Positions 1 to 5,408 are shown, numbered from the stretch's first letter. The stretch is DNA of 6,731 bases from Acidobacteriaceae bacterium (GCA_003164255.1 PLST01000013.1:1-6731); one strand, 5' to 3'. Notes: a model not told the origin generated them from the sequence alone. Numbers and translations are program-made.

Positions 1-2
1 TA

Positions 3-119
3 GGTGTCGGCGCAATTGACTTGGAGACCCTCGATGAGGCGGAAGAGGCAAGGACGGCAGCGAATCGCCCGGCTTTTCTTCCGCAAACGCTGGCTTTTTC
101 GGGGCAAACATTCTTTTGA
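3..119 (+). CDS. 3' end of an unidentified gene (partial, enters from the left edge)
   Basis: An open frame runs from the window edge to a TGA at 117-119 and encodes about 38 residues, beginning GVGAIDLETLDEAEEA and ending in QTLAFSGQTFF. The mix of acidic helix-like sequence and a hydrophobic end reads like a genuine C-terminus, but I do not recognise the family. A competing GTG-started frame (4-234) overlaps it in another phase; that one is arginine-rich, has no ribosome binding site and overlaps the start of the next gene, so this frame is preferred. About 104 bp separate its stop from the U32-family gene on the same strand, so the two could be co-transcribed. Confidence 0.4.
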   Translation, partial: GVGAIDLETLDEAEEARTAANRPAFLPQTLAFSGQTFF

Positions 120-223
120 CCTCGCAATCTGCCTCAGGAGCGATACAATTCCATCGAGCCGGTGCCGAATAAGGAGATTCCGGTTGATTTATATTCAATC
201 ATTTATATGGGTGTTGGGGTCGA

Positions 224-1498
224 ATGAGTATTGAAAGATTCGAGGATTTTATGAAAACAACCGGCTCCGATCAGGGCACCGTTCGGGTCACACCCCGCGC
301 GACCAAGTTTTCACTGGCGGCGAATTACGACCCGGAATTGATTCCCCAACTCGCTGGCTATCCGGTTGATGAAGTTTACGGCAAATTTCCCACCGATGGT
401 GTCAGCGGTGGTCGTCCCCGCTACTTGGCGACACCGCTTTCGGAAACTGATCTGCGGAATTACATCCAGTTGCTCGATCGTCATGGCATTGCCTTTAACT
501 ATCTCCTGAACGGCGCCTGTTTTGGAAATCGCGAATGGACCCGACCCTGGCAGAGAAAAGTGACGGCCCTGCTGAGCAAGCTGGGGAAATTGGGTGTGCG
601 CCGGGTCACCGTGTCCACGCCATTTCTTCTGGAAATGGTAAAGAGCCGTTTTCCCGAGTTTAAGGTGAGAGTCGGGATTTATGCTCAAGTGGACACGCCC
701 CGCCGCGCCCGCTTCTGGGAAGATCTCGGGGCGGATGCCATCGTGCTGGAGAGCTTCTCGATCAACCGCAACTTTCGCCGCCTAGCGGCCATCCGCTATG
801 CGGTTCGTTGTGATCTGGAACTGATCGCGAACCACGTCTGCCTCATGAACTGCCCGATGCAGACGTATCATCAGAGCGGTTTCGCTCATGCGTCTGACGA
901 CACCAGCACACTCTTCATTGACTACTGTTTCATGCGCTGTTCGCGCACGCGTCTGACGGATCCGTCGCAGTTCATCAAGTCGGCTTGGATTCGGCCAGAG
1001 GATCTCGCCGTCTATGAAGCGATGGGGTATACGACCTTCAAGCTTCTTGAACGGGGAATTCCTTCGGCGGAACTGCTGCGTCGCGTCAAAGCCTACAGCG
1101 AGCGACGCTTCGATGGCAATCTGGCCGAACTGCTACTGTCGTATGGCTTCAAGCAACCGGTCCGCAAGGAATCGCTTTGGAATCTGCGTCACTTCTTGAA
1201 GCCCAGGCAGGTGAATCCACTGCGACTGAAACCGATGCTCGACTTGGCGCGATTGCAAGGTTGGCTCTCGCCGCTGCCGGAGTGTCCGATCCGGCTGGAT
1301 GCGCAGAAGATCCCGGAGAATTTCCTGGACAGTTTTCGCAACCGCGACTGCGCCTCCCTGGACTGCCAGGCTTGTGGCTATTGCGAGCGGATTGCCGCGC
1401 AGGCAGTTTCGATCTCGCCCGGGTATCGCACCGAGGTATTGAAAAAATACGCGGAAATGGACGAGACCATGGCAACAGGAAGGCTCTGGGGTGTTTGA
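224..1498 (+). CDS. U32-family protein (labelled peptidase U32) with two cysteine clusters
   Basis: The 424-residue product is a U32-family protein. Seen: a TIM-barrel-like run of strands, then the family core around residues 201-239 (ANHVCLMNCP, then DYCFMRC), giving a C206-x3-C210 and C235-x3-C239 arrangement. A second cluster lies near the C-terminus: C376, C381, C384, C387 (C-x4-C-x2-C-x2-C). Known: characterised U32 members such as UbiU/UbiV, RlhA and TrhP act in oxygen-independent hydroxylation of ubiquinone precursors or of RNA bases, and UbiU/UbiV hold a 4Fe-4S cluster through four cysteines; protease activity is poorly supported for the family. Inference: an Fe-S protein of the cytoplasm, with unknown substrate. 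There is no signal peptide. The start is ambiguous: ATG 224 has only a weak G-rich upstream stretch, while ATG 251 (residue 10) has GAGGA four bases upstream and would give 415 residues. It is not a close match to any named member, so no symbol is given. Confidence 0.85.
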   Translation: MSIERFEDFMKTTGSDQGTVRVTPRATKFSLAANYDPELIPQLAGYPVDEVYGKFPTDGVSGGRPRYLATPLSETDLRNYIQLLDRHGIAFNYLLNGACFGNREWTRPWQRKVTALLSKLGKLGVRRVTVSTPFLLEMVKSRFPEFKVRVGIYAQVDTPRRARFWEDLGADAIVLESFSINRNFRRLAAIRYAVRCDLELIANHVCLMNCPMQTYHQSGFAHASDDTSTLFIDYCFMRCSRTRLTDPSQFIKSAWIRPEDLAVYEAMGYTTFKLLERGIPSAELLRRVKAYSERRFDGNLAELLLSYGFKQPVRKESLWNLRHFLKPRQVNPLRLKPMLDLARLQGWLSPLPECPIRLDAQKIPENFLDSFRNRDCASLDCQACGYCERIAAQAVSISPGYRTEVLKKYAEMDETMATGRLWGV

Positions 1499-1653
1499 CT
1501 CTAACCTAACCACTCTTGCATCGTCTGTTACGCCGACCTCCGACTATGTATCTACACGCCCTCGCCACCGCCCTCCCACCCGCAGCTTTCACATTAACAA
1601 TGGTTCTAGTGAGAAGCTTGCGTCGCTGAGGACTGGAATGGCAACCGCATACA
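1499..1653. other. Intergenic stretch with no visible gene or terminator
   Basis: Between the U32-family gene and the decayed minus-strand gene I see no convincing coding frame, no GC-rich hairpin followed by a T-run and no strong promoter. A 60-codon plus-strand open frame starting at 1491 overlaps the end of the U32 gene and has low-complexity, non-protein-like content, so it is not called. Confidence 0.5.
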
Positions 1654-1972
1654 TTAACCGCATTGCGAATTGAATCGTTTCGCGGTTTCTTTCACCGCCT
1701 TCTTGATAGCGTCGTGCATTCCGCTTACTCTCGCTTTCTCATCGAGAATTAGGCCAGAATTCAGCGTTCATCTTTAGATCCTTCTTTGCCTCTGGGCTGA
1801 GCTCGGTGAAAGTGACGCTGAATACCGTTCAGAATGGTTCGTTGGATTTGGGTCTTCCAGCGCAAAACTGGGCAGCGTGCTTGAAAGCTCCTGCCAGTCG
1901 CTCTGCTAGGTTTTCATTATCTTCAGTCGAAATCCGGTAAATCTTAACTAGACTGGCATCAGTTGTCTTTTG
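1654..1972 (-). pseudogene. Decayed minus-strand gene (in-frame stop plus frameshift, no start)
   Basis: Three protein-like minus-strand pieces lie end to end. Piece 1 (1972-1829) has no ATG; it reads ...DASLVKIYRISTEDNE, continues through ERLAGAFKHAAQFCAGRP and stops at TGA 1831-1829. Piece 2 continues in the same frame after that stop (VTFTELSPEAKKDLKMNAEF) to about 1740. Piece 3 (1767-1654), in another frame, reads GLILDEKARVSGMHDAIKKA and ends NSQCG. Each piece has the residue mix of real helical protein, which shadow frames here do not show. Inference: one gene (or two adjacent ones) inactivated by a nonsense change and an indel. Piece 1 could alternatively be a true C-terminus ending at its own stop. 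The family is unidentified, although the end of piece 1 resembles C-termini of acidobacterial hypothetical proteins. Confidence 0.45.
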
Positions 1973-2041
1973 TCACACCCTGCTGGTTGGAATTTGTGAG
2001 CCAGAGCCAGAAGAAGATTATTTTCCGAATTCCTGCTTTTC

Positions 2042-2051
2042 CTCGATCGAG
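2042..2051. promoter_or_regulatory. 10-bp perfect palindrome just before the transporter's ribosome binding site
   Basis: CTCGATCGAG is a perfect palindrome lying directly against the AAGGAG at 2052-2057. Its place in the 5' leader of the VIT-family gene would suit an operator, but 10-bp palindromes also occur by chance and nothing links this one to a known metal regulator. Confidence 0.15.
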
Positions 2052-2057
2052 AAGGAG
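2052..2057 (+). promoter_or_regulatory. Ribosome binding site of the VIT-family transporter
   Basis: AAGGAG, five bases before the ATG at 2063, fixes that start codon. Confidence 0.8.
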
Positions 2058-2062
2058 TCACA

Positions 2063-2758
2063 ATGCCTGTCGGCATTAAGGAACATCATCACACCGATCG
2101 CATTGGCTGGCTGCGCGCAGCGGTGCTGGGCGCGAACGACGGCATACTGTCAACATCAAGTCTCGTTCTTGGTGTTGCAGCCGCGAATGCGACTCACCGT
2201 AATCTGTTGATTGCAGGAATGGCTGGGCTGGTGGCCGGGGCCATGTCGATGGCAGCCGGAGAGTATGTTTCTGTCCATTCGCAGGCAGACACCGAAAGAG
2301 CTGATTTGGACATTGAGCGCGTGGAGCTAAAAACAGACAATAAAGGCGAACACAAGGAGCTTACGTCGATCTACATCGCTCGTGGGCTCGATCCTACTCT
2401 CGCGAAACAGGTTGCTCAGCAACTGATGGCGCACGACGCGTTGGGCGCCCACGCCAGAGATGAGCTAGGCATCTCCAAGAAGCTTCGCCCGCGCCCTATT
2501 CAAGCAGCGTTGTCATCGGCCGGAAGCTTCGCTCTCGGTGCATTGATGCCTCTCTTAGTCACAGCGATAGCTCCGGTGCAGGGATTGATCCCCCTTGTAT
2601 CCGTCTCTTCGCTGGCGTTGCTCGCACTTCTAGGTGGACTCGCTGCACGCGTGGGTGGGGCAGGAGTGATGATCGGCGCAATACGCGTGACGTTCTGGGG
2701 TGGATTGGCCATGGCGATGACCACAGGCATCGGCTGGCTATTTGGAGCAGTTGTATGA
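2063..2758 (+). CDS. VIT1/CCC1-family Fe2+/Mn2+ transporter
   Basis: The 231-residue product is an integral membrane transporter of the VIT1/CCC1 family, which moves ferrous iron or manganese out of the cytoplasm (into vacuoles in eukaryotes). Seen: a family signature in the first membrane segment (GANDGILSTSS, residues 23-33); a second segment around 48-71 with GLVAGAMSMAAGEYVSVHSQ; a hydrophilic helical section at 75-140 with acidic residues E78, E85 and E88, where family members bind metal; then three more membrane segments at about 145-167, 174-196 and 206-230. This is the usual five-segment layout and near-usual length for bacterial members. AAGGAG sits five bases upstream of the ATG. 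It stands alone: no metal-responsive regulator or other iron gene is visible nearby. Expected role: detoxification of excess iron or manganese. Confidence 0.92.
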   Translation: MPVGIKEHHHTDRIGWLRAAVLGANDGILSTSSLVLGVAAANATHRNLLIAGMAGLVAGAMSMAAGEYVSVHSQADTERADLDIERVELKTDNKGEHKELTSIYIARGLDPTLAKQVAQQLMAHDALGAHARDELGISKKLRPRPIQAALSSAGSFALGALMPLLVTAIAPVQGLIPLVSVSSLALLALLGGLAARVGGAGVMIGAIRVTFWGGLAMAMTTGIGWLFGAVV

Positions 2759-2943
2759 GCAGAACGAATCGGAAGTTGCCAACCGGGAATGGGAGAGCGT
2801 TGATTCCGAACTCGAGATGGAGCAACTCCGACTTTCACTTCAGATAACTCTCAATTGGAGGGAACAAGGCGATCTCACAAGATGAGTGGCAAGGTATGGC
2901 TCGCATTCTCGAAAACGATTGGAATCGCTACCGGAAGCGCTGA
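2751..2943 (+). pseudogene. Short frameshifted reading frame overlapping the 3' end of the transporter gene
   Basis: In frame with a TTG at 2751 (inside the last codons of the transporter gene) a protein-like stretch reads QNESEVANREWESVDSELE, then LRLSLQITLNWREQ, and stops at 2883-2885. A second frame, open through the same place, continues with AISQDEWQGMARILENDW and ends NRYRKR at TGA 2941-2943. Joined by a one- or two-base shift between about 2860 and 2875 they would make a small, charged helical protein of about 60 residues. Inference: a decayed small gene, possibly once translationally coupled to the transporter. Other explanations: two unrelated chance frames, or a 30-codon ATG frame at 2755 whose start overlaps the transporter's stop (ATGA), which looks less protein-like. 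Confidence 0.3.
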
Positions 2944-3206
2944 GAGCGCACGCAATCGAAGGAACTCCGCCTTAAGAGCGGCTTAGGCCAAGGTCTGCTC
3001 ACATTGGACCACCTTGAGCCAAGCGCTTAAGCCTCGCTTCTGAAACCTGCTATCACCTGCTTCCTGGACGGAGCCCTCATCCTGAGATTAGTCATTTCGC
3101 GTTAGGCGTAACGCCCTTTTCGTCAAACCCACAGCAGGGTAGAGCGGATGTGCGATTCTGACCATCCCGGCGGTCACAGCGTGTATAGGATTGGTTCTAC
3201 ATTGGC
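2944..3206. other. Non-coding stretch ahead of the repeat-protein gene
   Basis: No supported gene. It contains a small hairpin at 3099-3114 (listed separately), the palindrome AAGCGCTT near 3023, and presumably the promoter of the downstream repeat-protein gene, for which I cannot pick convincing -35 and -10 boxes. A minus-strand 63-codon frame here is arginine-rich and not protein-like. Confidence 0.4.
3099..3120 (+). terminator. Possible weak intrinsic terminator
   Basis: GCGTTA (3099-3104) and TAACGC (3109-3114) form a perfect 6-bp stem with a GGCG loop, followed by CC and four T's at 3117-3120. The stem is short and the T-run brief, so termination would be weak. It would close any transcript coming from the transporter side and separates that unit from the repeat-protein gene. 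Confidence 0.3.
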
Positions 3207-3240
3207 GGTTGCATCCCTTTCGGAGTGACTGCACACGGTA
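3207..3240 (+). repeat. 34-bp direct repeat, copy 1
   Basis: This segment matches 3646-3679 at 32 of 34 positions, and 27 bp at its right end (from 3214) are identical; the core includes CTTTCGGAGTGACTGCACAC. It ends 15 bp before the ATG of the repeat-protein gene, so it forms that gene's immediate leader. It has no internal dyad symmetry. Its role is unknown; it may be one member of a dispersed repeat family. Confidence 0.8.
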
Positions 3241-3245
3241 GCCTC

Positions 3246-3249
3246 GGAG
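3246..3249 (+). promoter_or_regulatory. Ribosome binding site of the repeat-protein gene
   Basis: GGAG, six bases before the ATG at 3256, supports translation of the plus strand here. This matters because the minus strand is also open across the region. Confidence 0.5.
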
Positions 3250-3255
3250 TCCAAA

Positions 3256-3534
3256 ATGCAGAACACTAAAGGCACGCAAAGTCGCAATCAGCCCCAGCTA
3301 GACAATCAATCGAACGTTGGACAGCAGTGCCACGAGGGCAGTGCGAAAGTCGGGGGTAAGGCGCTGAACGTGAATGAGAATGATGTGCGCAATCAGCCCC
3401 AGCAAGACAATCAATCGAAGGTTGGACAGCAGTGCCACGAGGACAGTGCGGAAGTCGGGGGTGAGGCGCTGAACGTCAATGAGAATGATGTGCGCAATCA
3501 GAACCGGACCGGTGCGAAAGCTGTGAAGGGTTAA
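3256..3534 (+). CDS. Hydrophilic protein made of two 35-residue tandem repeats; function unknown
   Basis: The 92-residue product has no recognisable family. After a short lead-in it carries two 35-residue repeats (codons at 3283-3387 and 3388-3492) containing NQPQ, VGQQCHE and ALNVNENDVRNQ, then a short basic tail ending GAKAVKG. It is rich in Asn, Gln, Asp and Glu, has no membrane segment or signal peptide, and has one cysteine and one histidine per repeat (QQCHE). A GGAG at good spacing supports the start. The two DNA repeats differ at six of 105 positions, and five of the six change an amino acid (L/Q, N/K, G/D and two K/E), which is not a sign of purifying selection on this frame. The minus strand is also open (about 3298-3675), and there fewer differences are disruptive, though one copy has a stop. 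So this may be a young or relaxed gene, or a repeat-rich non-coding locus. Copies of a 34-bp direct repeat lie on both sides. Confidence 0.5.
   Translation: MQNTKGTQSRNQPQLDNQSNVGQQCHEGSAKVGGKALNVNENDVRNQPQQDNQSKVGQQCHEDSAEVGGEALNVNENDVRNQNRTGAKAVKG
3283..3492 (+). repeat. Two tandem 105-bp repeats (99 of 105 identical)
   Basis: Unit 1 is 3283-3387 and unit 2 is 3388-3492; a third unit begins with nine matching bases (CGCAATCAG) at 3493 and then diverges. The unit length is a multiple of three, so the frame is kept. The near identity points to a recent duplication. Confidence 0.95.
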
Positions 3535-3645
3535 GAGCGGTCCGACGCCGACAACAAGAATTGATCTCTGGAAAGTTGTGTCTCTCCAAGACTCCATCCG
3601 GCTGGCAGGTGCTTGAGACATCACATTGGTAACTGGTATCGCCAA

Positions 3646-3679
3646 GGTCGCGTCCCTTTCGGAGTGACTGCACACGGTA
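3646..3679 (+). repeat. 34-bp direct repeat, copy 2
   Basis: This is the partner of the copy at 3207-3240, in the same orientation and 439 bp downstream. It differs only at two bases near the left end. Here it is followed by the palindrome CCCGATCGGG and no start codon with a ribosome binding site, so unlike copy 1 it does not lead directly into a gene. Confidence 0.8.
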
Positions 3680-3926
3680 TCCCGATCGGGCCTTTGCAGT
3701 TTGACCGATTGGAAGCTGCCTCCGACCGACAGATGTACTCCCCGAACTCATGGGAGTGTCCGTAAGGTTATCCAACCACCTTGCGCCCGCCGCGCCTTCA
3801 GTCCGTGCTTGAGACTGCGCGACGATGTCTTACTGCATGTTCTGGTTTTCCTCTCGGGAACGCCATCTCGGAGTTTCCTCAGCAATTCCAGCGTCAACCG
3901 GGGGTATATTCGCTTGCAGCCGAGAG

Positions 3927-3946
3927 GCAAAATGGAGATTCCGGTT
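3927..3946 (+). repeat. 20-bp ATTCCGG-centred motif, copy A
   Basis: GCAAAATGGAGATTCCGGTT matches 4362-4381 at 18 of 20 positions. Its right 13 bases (GGAGATTCCGGTT) also occur exactly at 173-185, shortly before the U32-family gene. It lies about 110 bp before the ribosome binding site of the small membrane peptide. It could be a regulator site or a dispersed short repeat. Confidence 0.5.
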
Positions 3947-4048
3947 CATAATGAAAATCCAGGTTAGTGCCCGGTTTTGATCAGACGACAGCCGGAATCC
4001 AGTCCTATCGTGTCTGCATGGGTAACCTTGATGCCCTATACGTCCGCC

Positions 4049-4054
4049 AGGAGG
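4049..4054 (+). promoter_or_regulatory. Strong ribosome binding site of the 23-residue peptide
   Basis: AGGAGG, four bases before the ATG at 4059, is the best Shine-Dalgarno match on the plus strand of this window and is the main reason to call such a short gene. Confidence 0.75.
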
Positions 4055-4058
4055 AGCT

Positions 4059-4130
4059 ATGTTAGGTTTGGGTTTGGTAGGAACAATTATTGTGATTGTG
4101 GTGATTGTGTGGATCGTGCGTCGCGCGTGA
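4059..4130 (+). CDS. 23-residue single-span membrane peptide
   Basis: ATG at 4059 to TGA at 4128-4130 encodes a 23-residue peptide: MLGLGLVGT, an unbroken Ile/Val run, a Trp, then a basic end (IVRRA). Seen: a perfect AGGAGG upstream, one hydrophobic helix long enough to cross the membrane, and positive residues only at the C-terminus, which would place that end in the cytoplasm. Short hydrophobic proteins with a Gly-rich start and an Arg-Arg end are common and mostly unstudied in bacteria; I cannot assign this one to a named family. Possible roles are a regulator of a membrane complex, a stress-induced membrane peptide or a type I toxin-like peptide. No antisense RNA gene can be shown from sequence alone. 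Its stop is 15 bp from the end of a convergent minus-strand gene fragment. Confidence 0.6.
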   Translation: MLGLGLVGTIIVIVVIVWIVRRA

Positions 4131-4145
4131 TTCGGTGGGAGTGCA

Positions 4146-4319
4146 TCACGGCAGCAACTTGCCATTGATGACGCTCGTTACGCTTACCTTGCCATTCGGC
4201 TCCGTCACTGAAATGTTGTGGGTGATTGAACGGCCGTTGTAGGTGTTATAAACGGTGTTTGTCGTAATGGACTTGCCATCTGCCGTCCGAAATTGATTGA
4301 TTTTAGGAAAAGGCGTTTT
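4146..4319 (-). pseudogene. C-terminal fragment of an unidentified protein gene
   Basis: On the minus strand an open frame of 57 codons begins directly after a TAA (4322-4320), has no ATG and ends at TGA 4148-4146. It reads KTPFPKINQFRTADGKSITT, then NTYNGRSITHNISVTEPNGK, and ends SVINGKLLP. The alternating Thr/Val/Ile/Asn pattern with regularly spaced Gly-Lys and Asn-Gly turns looks like beta-strand protein rather than a shadow frame. Inference: the 3' remnant of a gene whose 5' part has been lost. A non-ATG start with a very short protein is the alternative. Confidence 0.4.
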
Positions 4320-4361
4320 TTACCAAAACGGCTGGAACCTGCCTTGGAGCGATCCCAGAAA

Positions 4362-4381
4362 GCAAAATGGAAATTCCGGCT
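4362..4381 (+). repeat. 20-bp ATTCCGG-centred motif, copy B
   Basis: GCAAAATGGAAATTCCGGCT is the partner of 3927-3946 (two mismatches). It lies about 177 bp before the start of the histone H1-like gene. A weaker relative, GAATTCCGACTT, is at 4514-4525, only 33 bp before that start. Confidence 0.5.
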
Positions 4382-4557
4382 TAGATGGATCAATTCAAAA
4401 TGATTCTTAGCGAGCGCAAAAGAGGGTTTAATCCGATGGTCTCATCAAGTGACAAGTGAGGCGCAGAGGCTGGGCGAAACGAATTTTCTGTGAGCGCATG
4501 GAGTCACGATGTAGAATTCCGACTTGCAGAGCAGATGGTCTATCGAGGGACCTCAGC

Positions 4558-4866
4558 ATGACTAACGAAGAGCGCAAGCGCAAAAAAGCTGTTAAGAAGA
4601 TTAAAACTGCTGTCAGGAAGGCCGTGAACAAGGGAGTCAGCAAAAGAGTCATTGAAGACACCCTTGGGCAGACGATCGTTAAGGCCACGGAGAAAGTTGC
4701 GGCGAAGAAAGCGGCCGTTAAGAAAACACCGGCCAAACAAGCTCCCGCGGAGGAGGCAGTCGCCAAGAAAGCTCCCGTGAAGAAGGCGGTCGCCAAGAAA
4801 GCTCCCGTGAAGAAGGCACTCGCCAGGAAAGCTCCCGCGGAGGAGGCAGTCGCCAAGCCGATTTGA
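4558..4866 (+). CDS. Histone H1-like, Lys/Ala-rich DNA-binding protein
   Basis: The 102-residue product has a basic helical N-terminal part (about 1-45: NEERKRKKAVKKIKTAVRKA, then a less charged helix with VIEDTLGQTIVKATEKV) and a low-complexity tail of Lys, Ala, Pro and Val resembling the C-terminal domain of eukaryotic histone H1 and of bacterial H1-like and AlgP-type proteins. Such proteins bind DNA without sequence preference and help compact the nucleoid. The start chosen is ATG 4558, because GAGGGA lies seven bases before it; a frame extension back to 4456 starts with a GTG and adds an unrelated Cys/Arg-rich stretch. The tail is four 10-residue units from 4741. The two inner units carry KK where the two outer ones carry EE, so the tail has alternating charge, which is unusual for a purely basic H1 tail. 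No neighbour clearly works with it. Confidence 0.75.
   Translation: MTNEERKRKKAVKKIKTAVRKAVNKGVSKRVIEDTLGQTIVKATEKVAAKKAAVKKTPAKQAPAEEAVAKKAPVKKAVAKKAPVKKALARKAPAEEAVAKPI
4741..4860 (+). repeat. Four 30-bp tandem repeats in the H1-like gene
   Basis: Units are 4741-4770, 4771-4800, 4801-4830 and 4831-4860. Units 1 and 4 are identical over their first 27 bases; units 2 and 3 are near-identical to each other. The arrangement is therefore A-B-B-A. Because each unit is 10 codons, copy-number change would keep the frame. Confidence 0.9.
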
Positions 4867-5085
4867 GCGTTGGATTCTTGGACTCTTGCCGTTAGTTGGT
4901 GAGGCGTTGATTCCGGTCGAACCAGGCGTTCAGATCGGACGCGCAGACGCTCTTTCGGAACTGCTTTCTCCCGGACGGCATGACAATTGAAGAAGCGGAG
5001 ATGATTGTTTCGCAGCTGGGATGGAAGCCATGCGTCCGGCCTACGGAGCGGGAGCCTCATCTGTTTGCAAATAACGCCTGAATCA

Positions 5086-5115
5086 CCGCCAACTCGGAAA
5101 CCGCCAACTCGGAAA
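5086..5115. repeat. 15-bp perfect tandem duplication
   Basis: CCGCCAACTCGGAAA occurs twice in succession (5086-5100 and 5101-5115). On the minus strand it keeps the frame of the ATG-less reading frame there and gives the repeated peptide SELAV-SELAV. Confidence 0.9.
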
Positions 5116-5408
5116 TTACTACTTGATAAACATCCCCGCGCGCCTCCGGCGCGGTGAACGTGCTTGAGGCCGCGACAATGTTGATAGCCGCTTTCACGCT
5201 GCCCTTGGCGGCGGAGTCGAGCCCAGCCAGAATGTTGCAGCCGATGCATTCAGTAGAAGAACATCCTCAATAAAGGATTTATTTTCTGCTCGTTACAGAT
5301 TCTCTCCAGGATTACTCCCCGAATGTCGGCCAGTGTTCGCCGATCGGCCTACGCGGAATTCTCGGTTTATGTGATCAGGTTTCGGACGCTTGGCTAGCTA
5401 TCCGCATC

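Larger units (their letters stand above)
3535..4048. other. Gene-free stretch between the repeat protein and the small membrane peptide
   Basis: No supported gene in about 510 bp. It holds the second copy of the 34-bp direct repeat (3646-3679), a 10-bp palindrome CCCGATCGGG (3681-3690) next to it, a 6-bp inverted repeat ACTCCC/GGGAGT (3737-3742 and 3752-3757), and one copy of the ATTCCGG-centred motif (3927-3946). Several open frames of 60-125 codons overlap here on both strands, but all have Arg/Ser/Cys-rich shadow composition and no ribosome binding sites. Confidence 0.5.

Noticed and set aside
116..149. TTGACC and TACAAT as a promoter for the U32-family gene
   Set aside because: The spacer is about 22 bp, too long for a normal sigma-70 promoter.
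4..234. 76-codon plus-strand frame at the left edge
   Set aside because: It has a GTG start without a ribosome binding site and arginine-rich composition, and it overlaps both a better open frame (3-119) and the start of the U32-family gene.
1133..1513. Minus- and plus-strand frames of about 110-126 codons inside the end of the U32-family gene
   Set aside because: They lie within a well-supported gene and have shadow-type composition.
3298..3675. 125-codon minus-strand frame across the 105-bp repeats
   Set aside because: It starts at a GTG inside the 34-bp repeat with no ribosome binding site, and its hydrophobic look is the complement of a hydrophilic plus-strand protein. It is not called as a gene, though the strand question is kept as a finding.
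3207..3679. CRISPR array or insertion sequence formed by the 34-bp repeats
   Set aside because: There are only two copies, 439 bp apart and in direct orientation, with no spacer-like series, no terminal inverted repeats and no transposase frame between them.
3681..3757. Palindrome CCCGATCGGG and inverted repeat ACTCCC/GGGAGT as a terminator or operator
   Set aside because: There is no T-run after either and no gene directly next to them, so chance is an adequate explanation.
4456..4557. 34-residue N-terminal extension of the H1-like protein
   Set aside because: The internal ATG at 4558 has a well-spaced GAGGGA, and the extension is Cys/Arg-rich and unlike the family.
4428..5249. 273-codon minus-strand frame antisense to the H1-like gene
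   Set aside because: Its Ala/Phe/Thr repeats are the mirror of the Lys/Ala repeats on the plus strand, the rest is Arg/His/Ser-rich, and no ribosome binding site precedes it.
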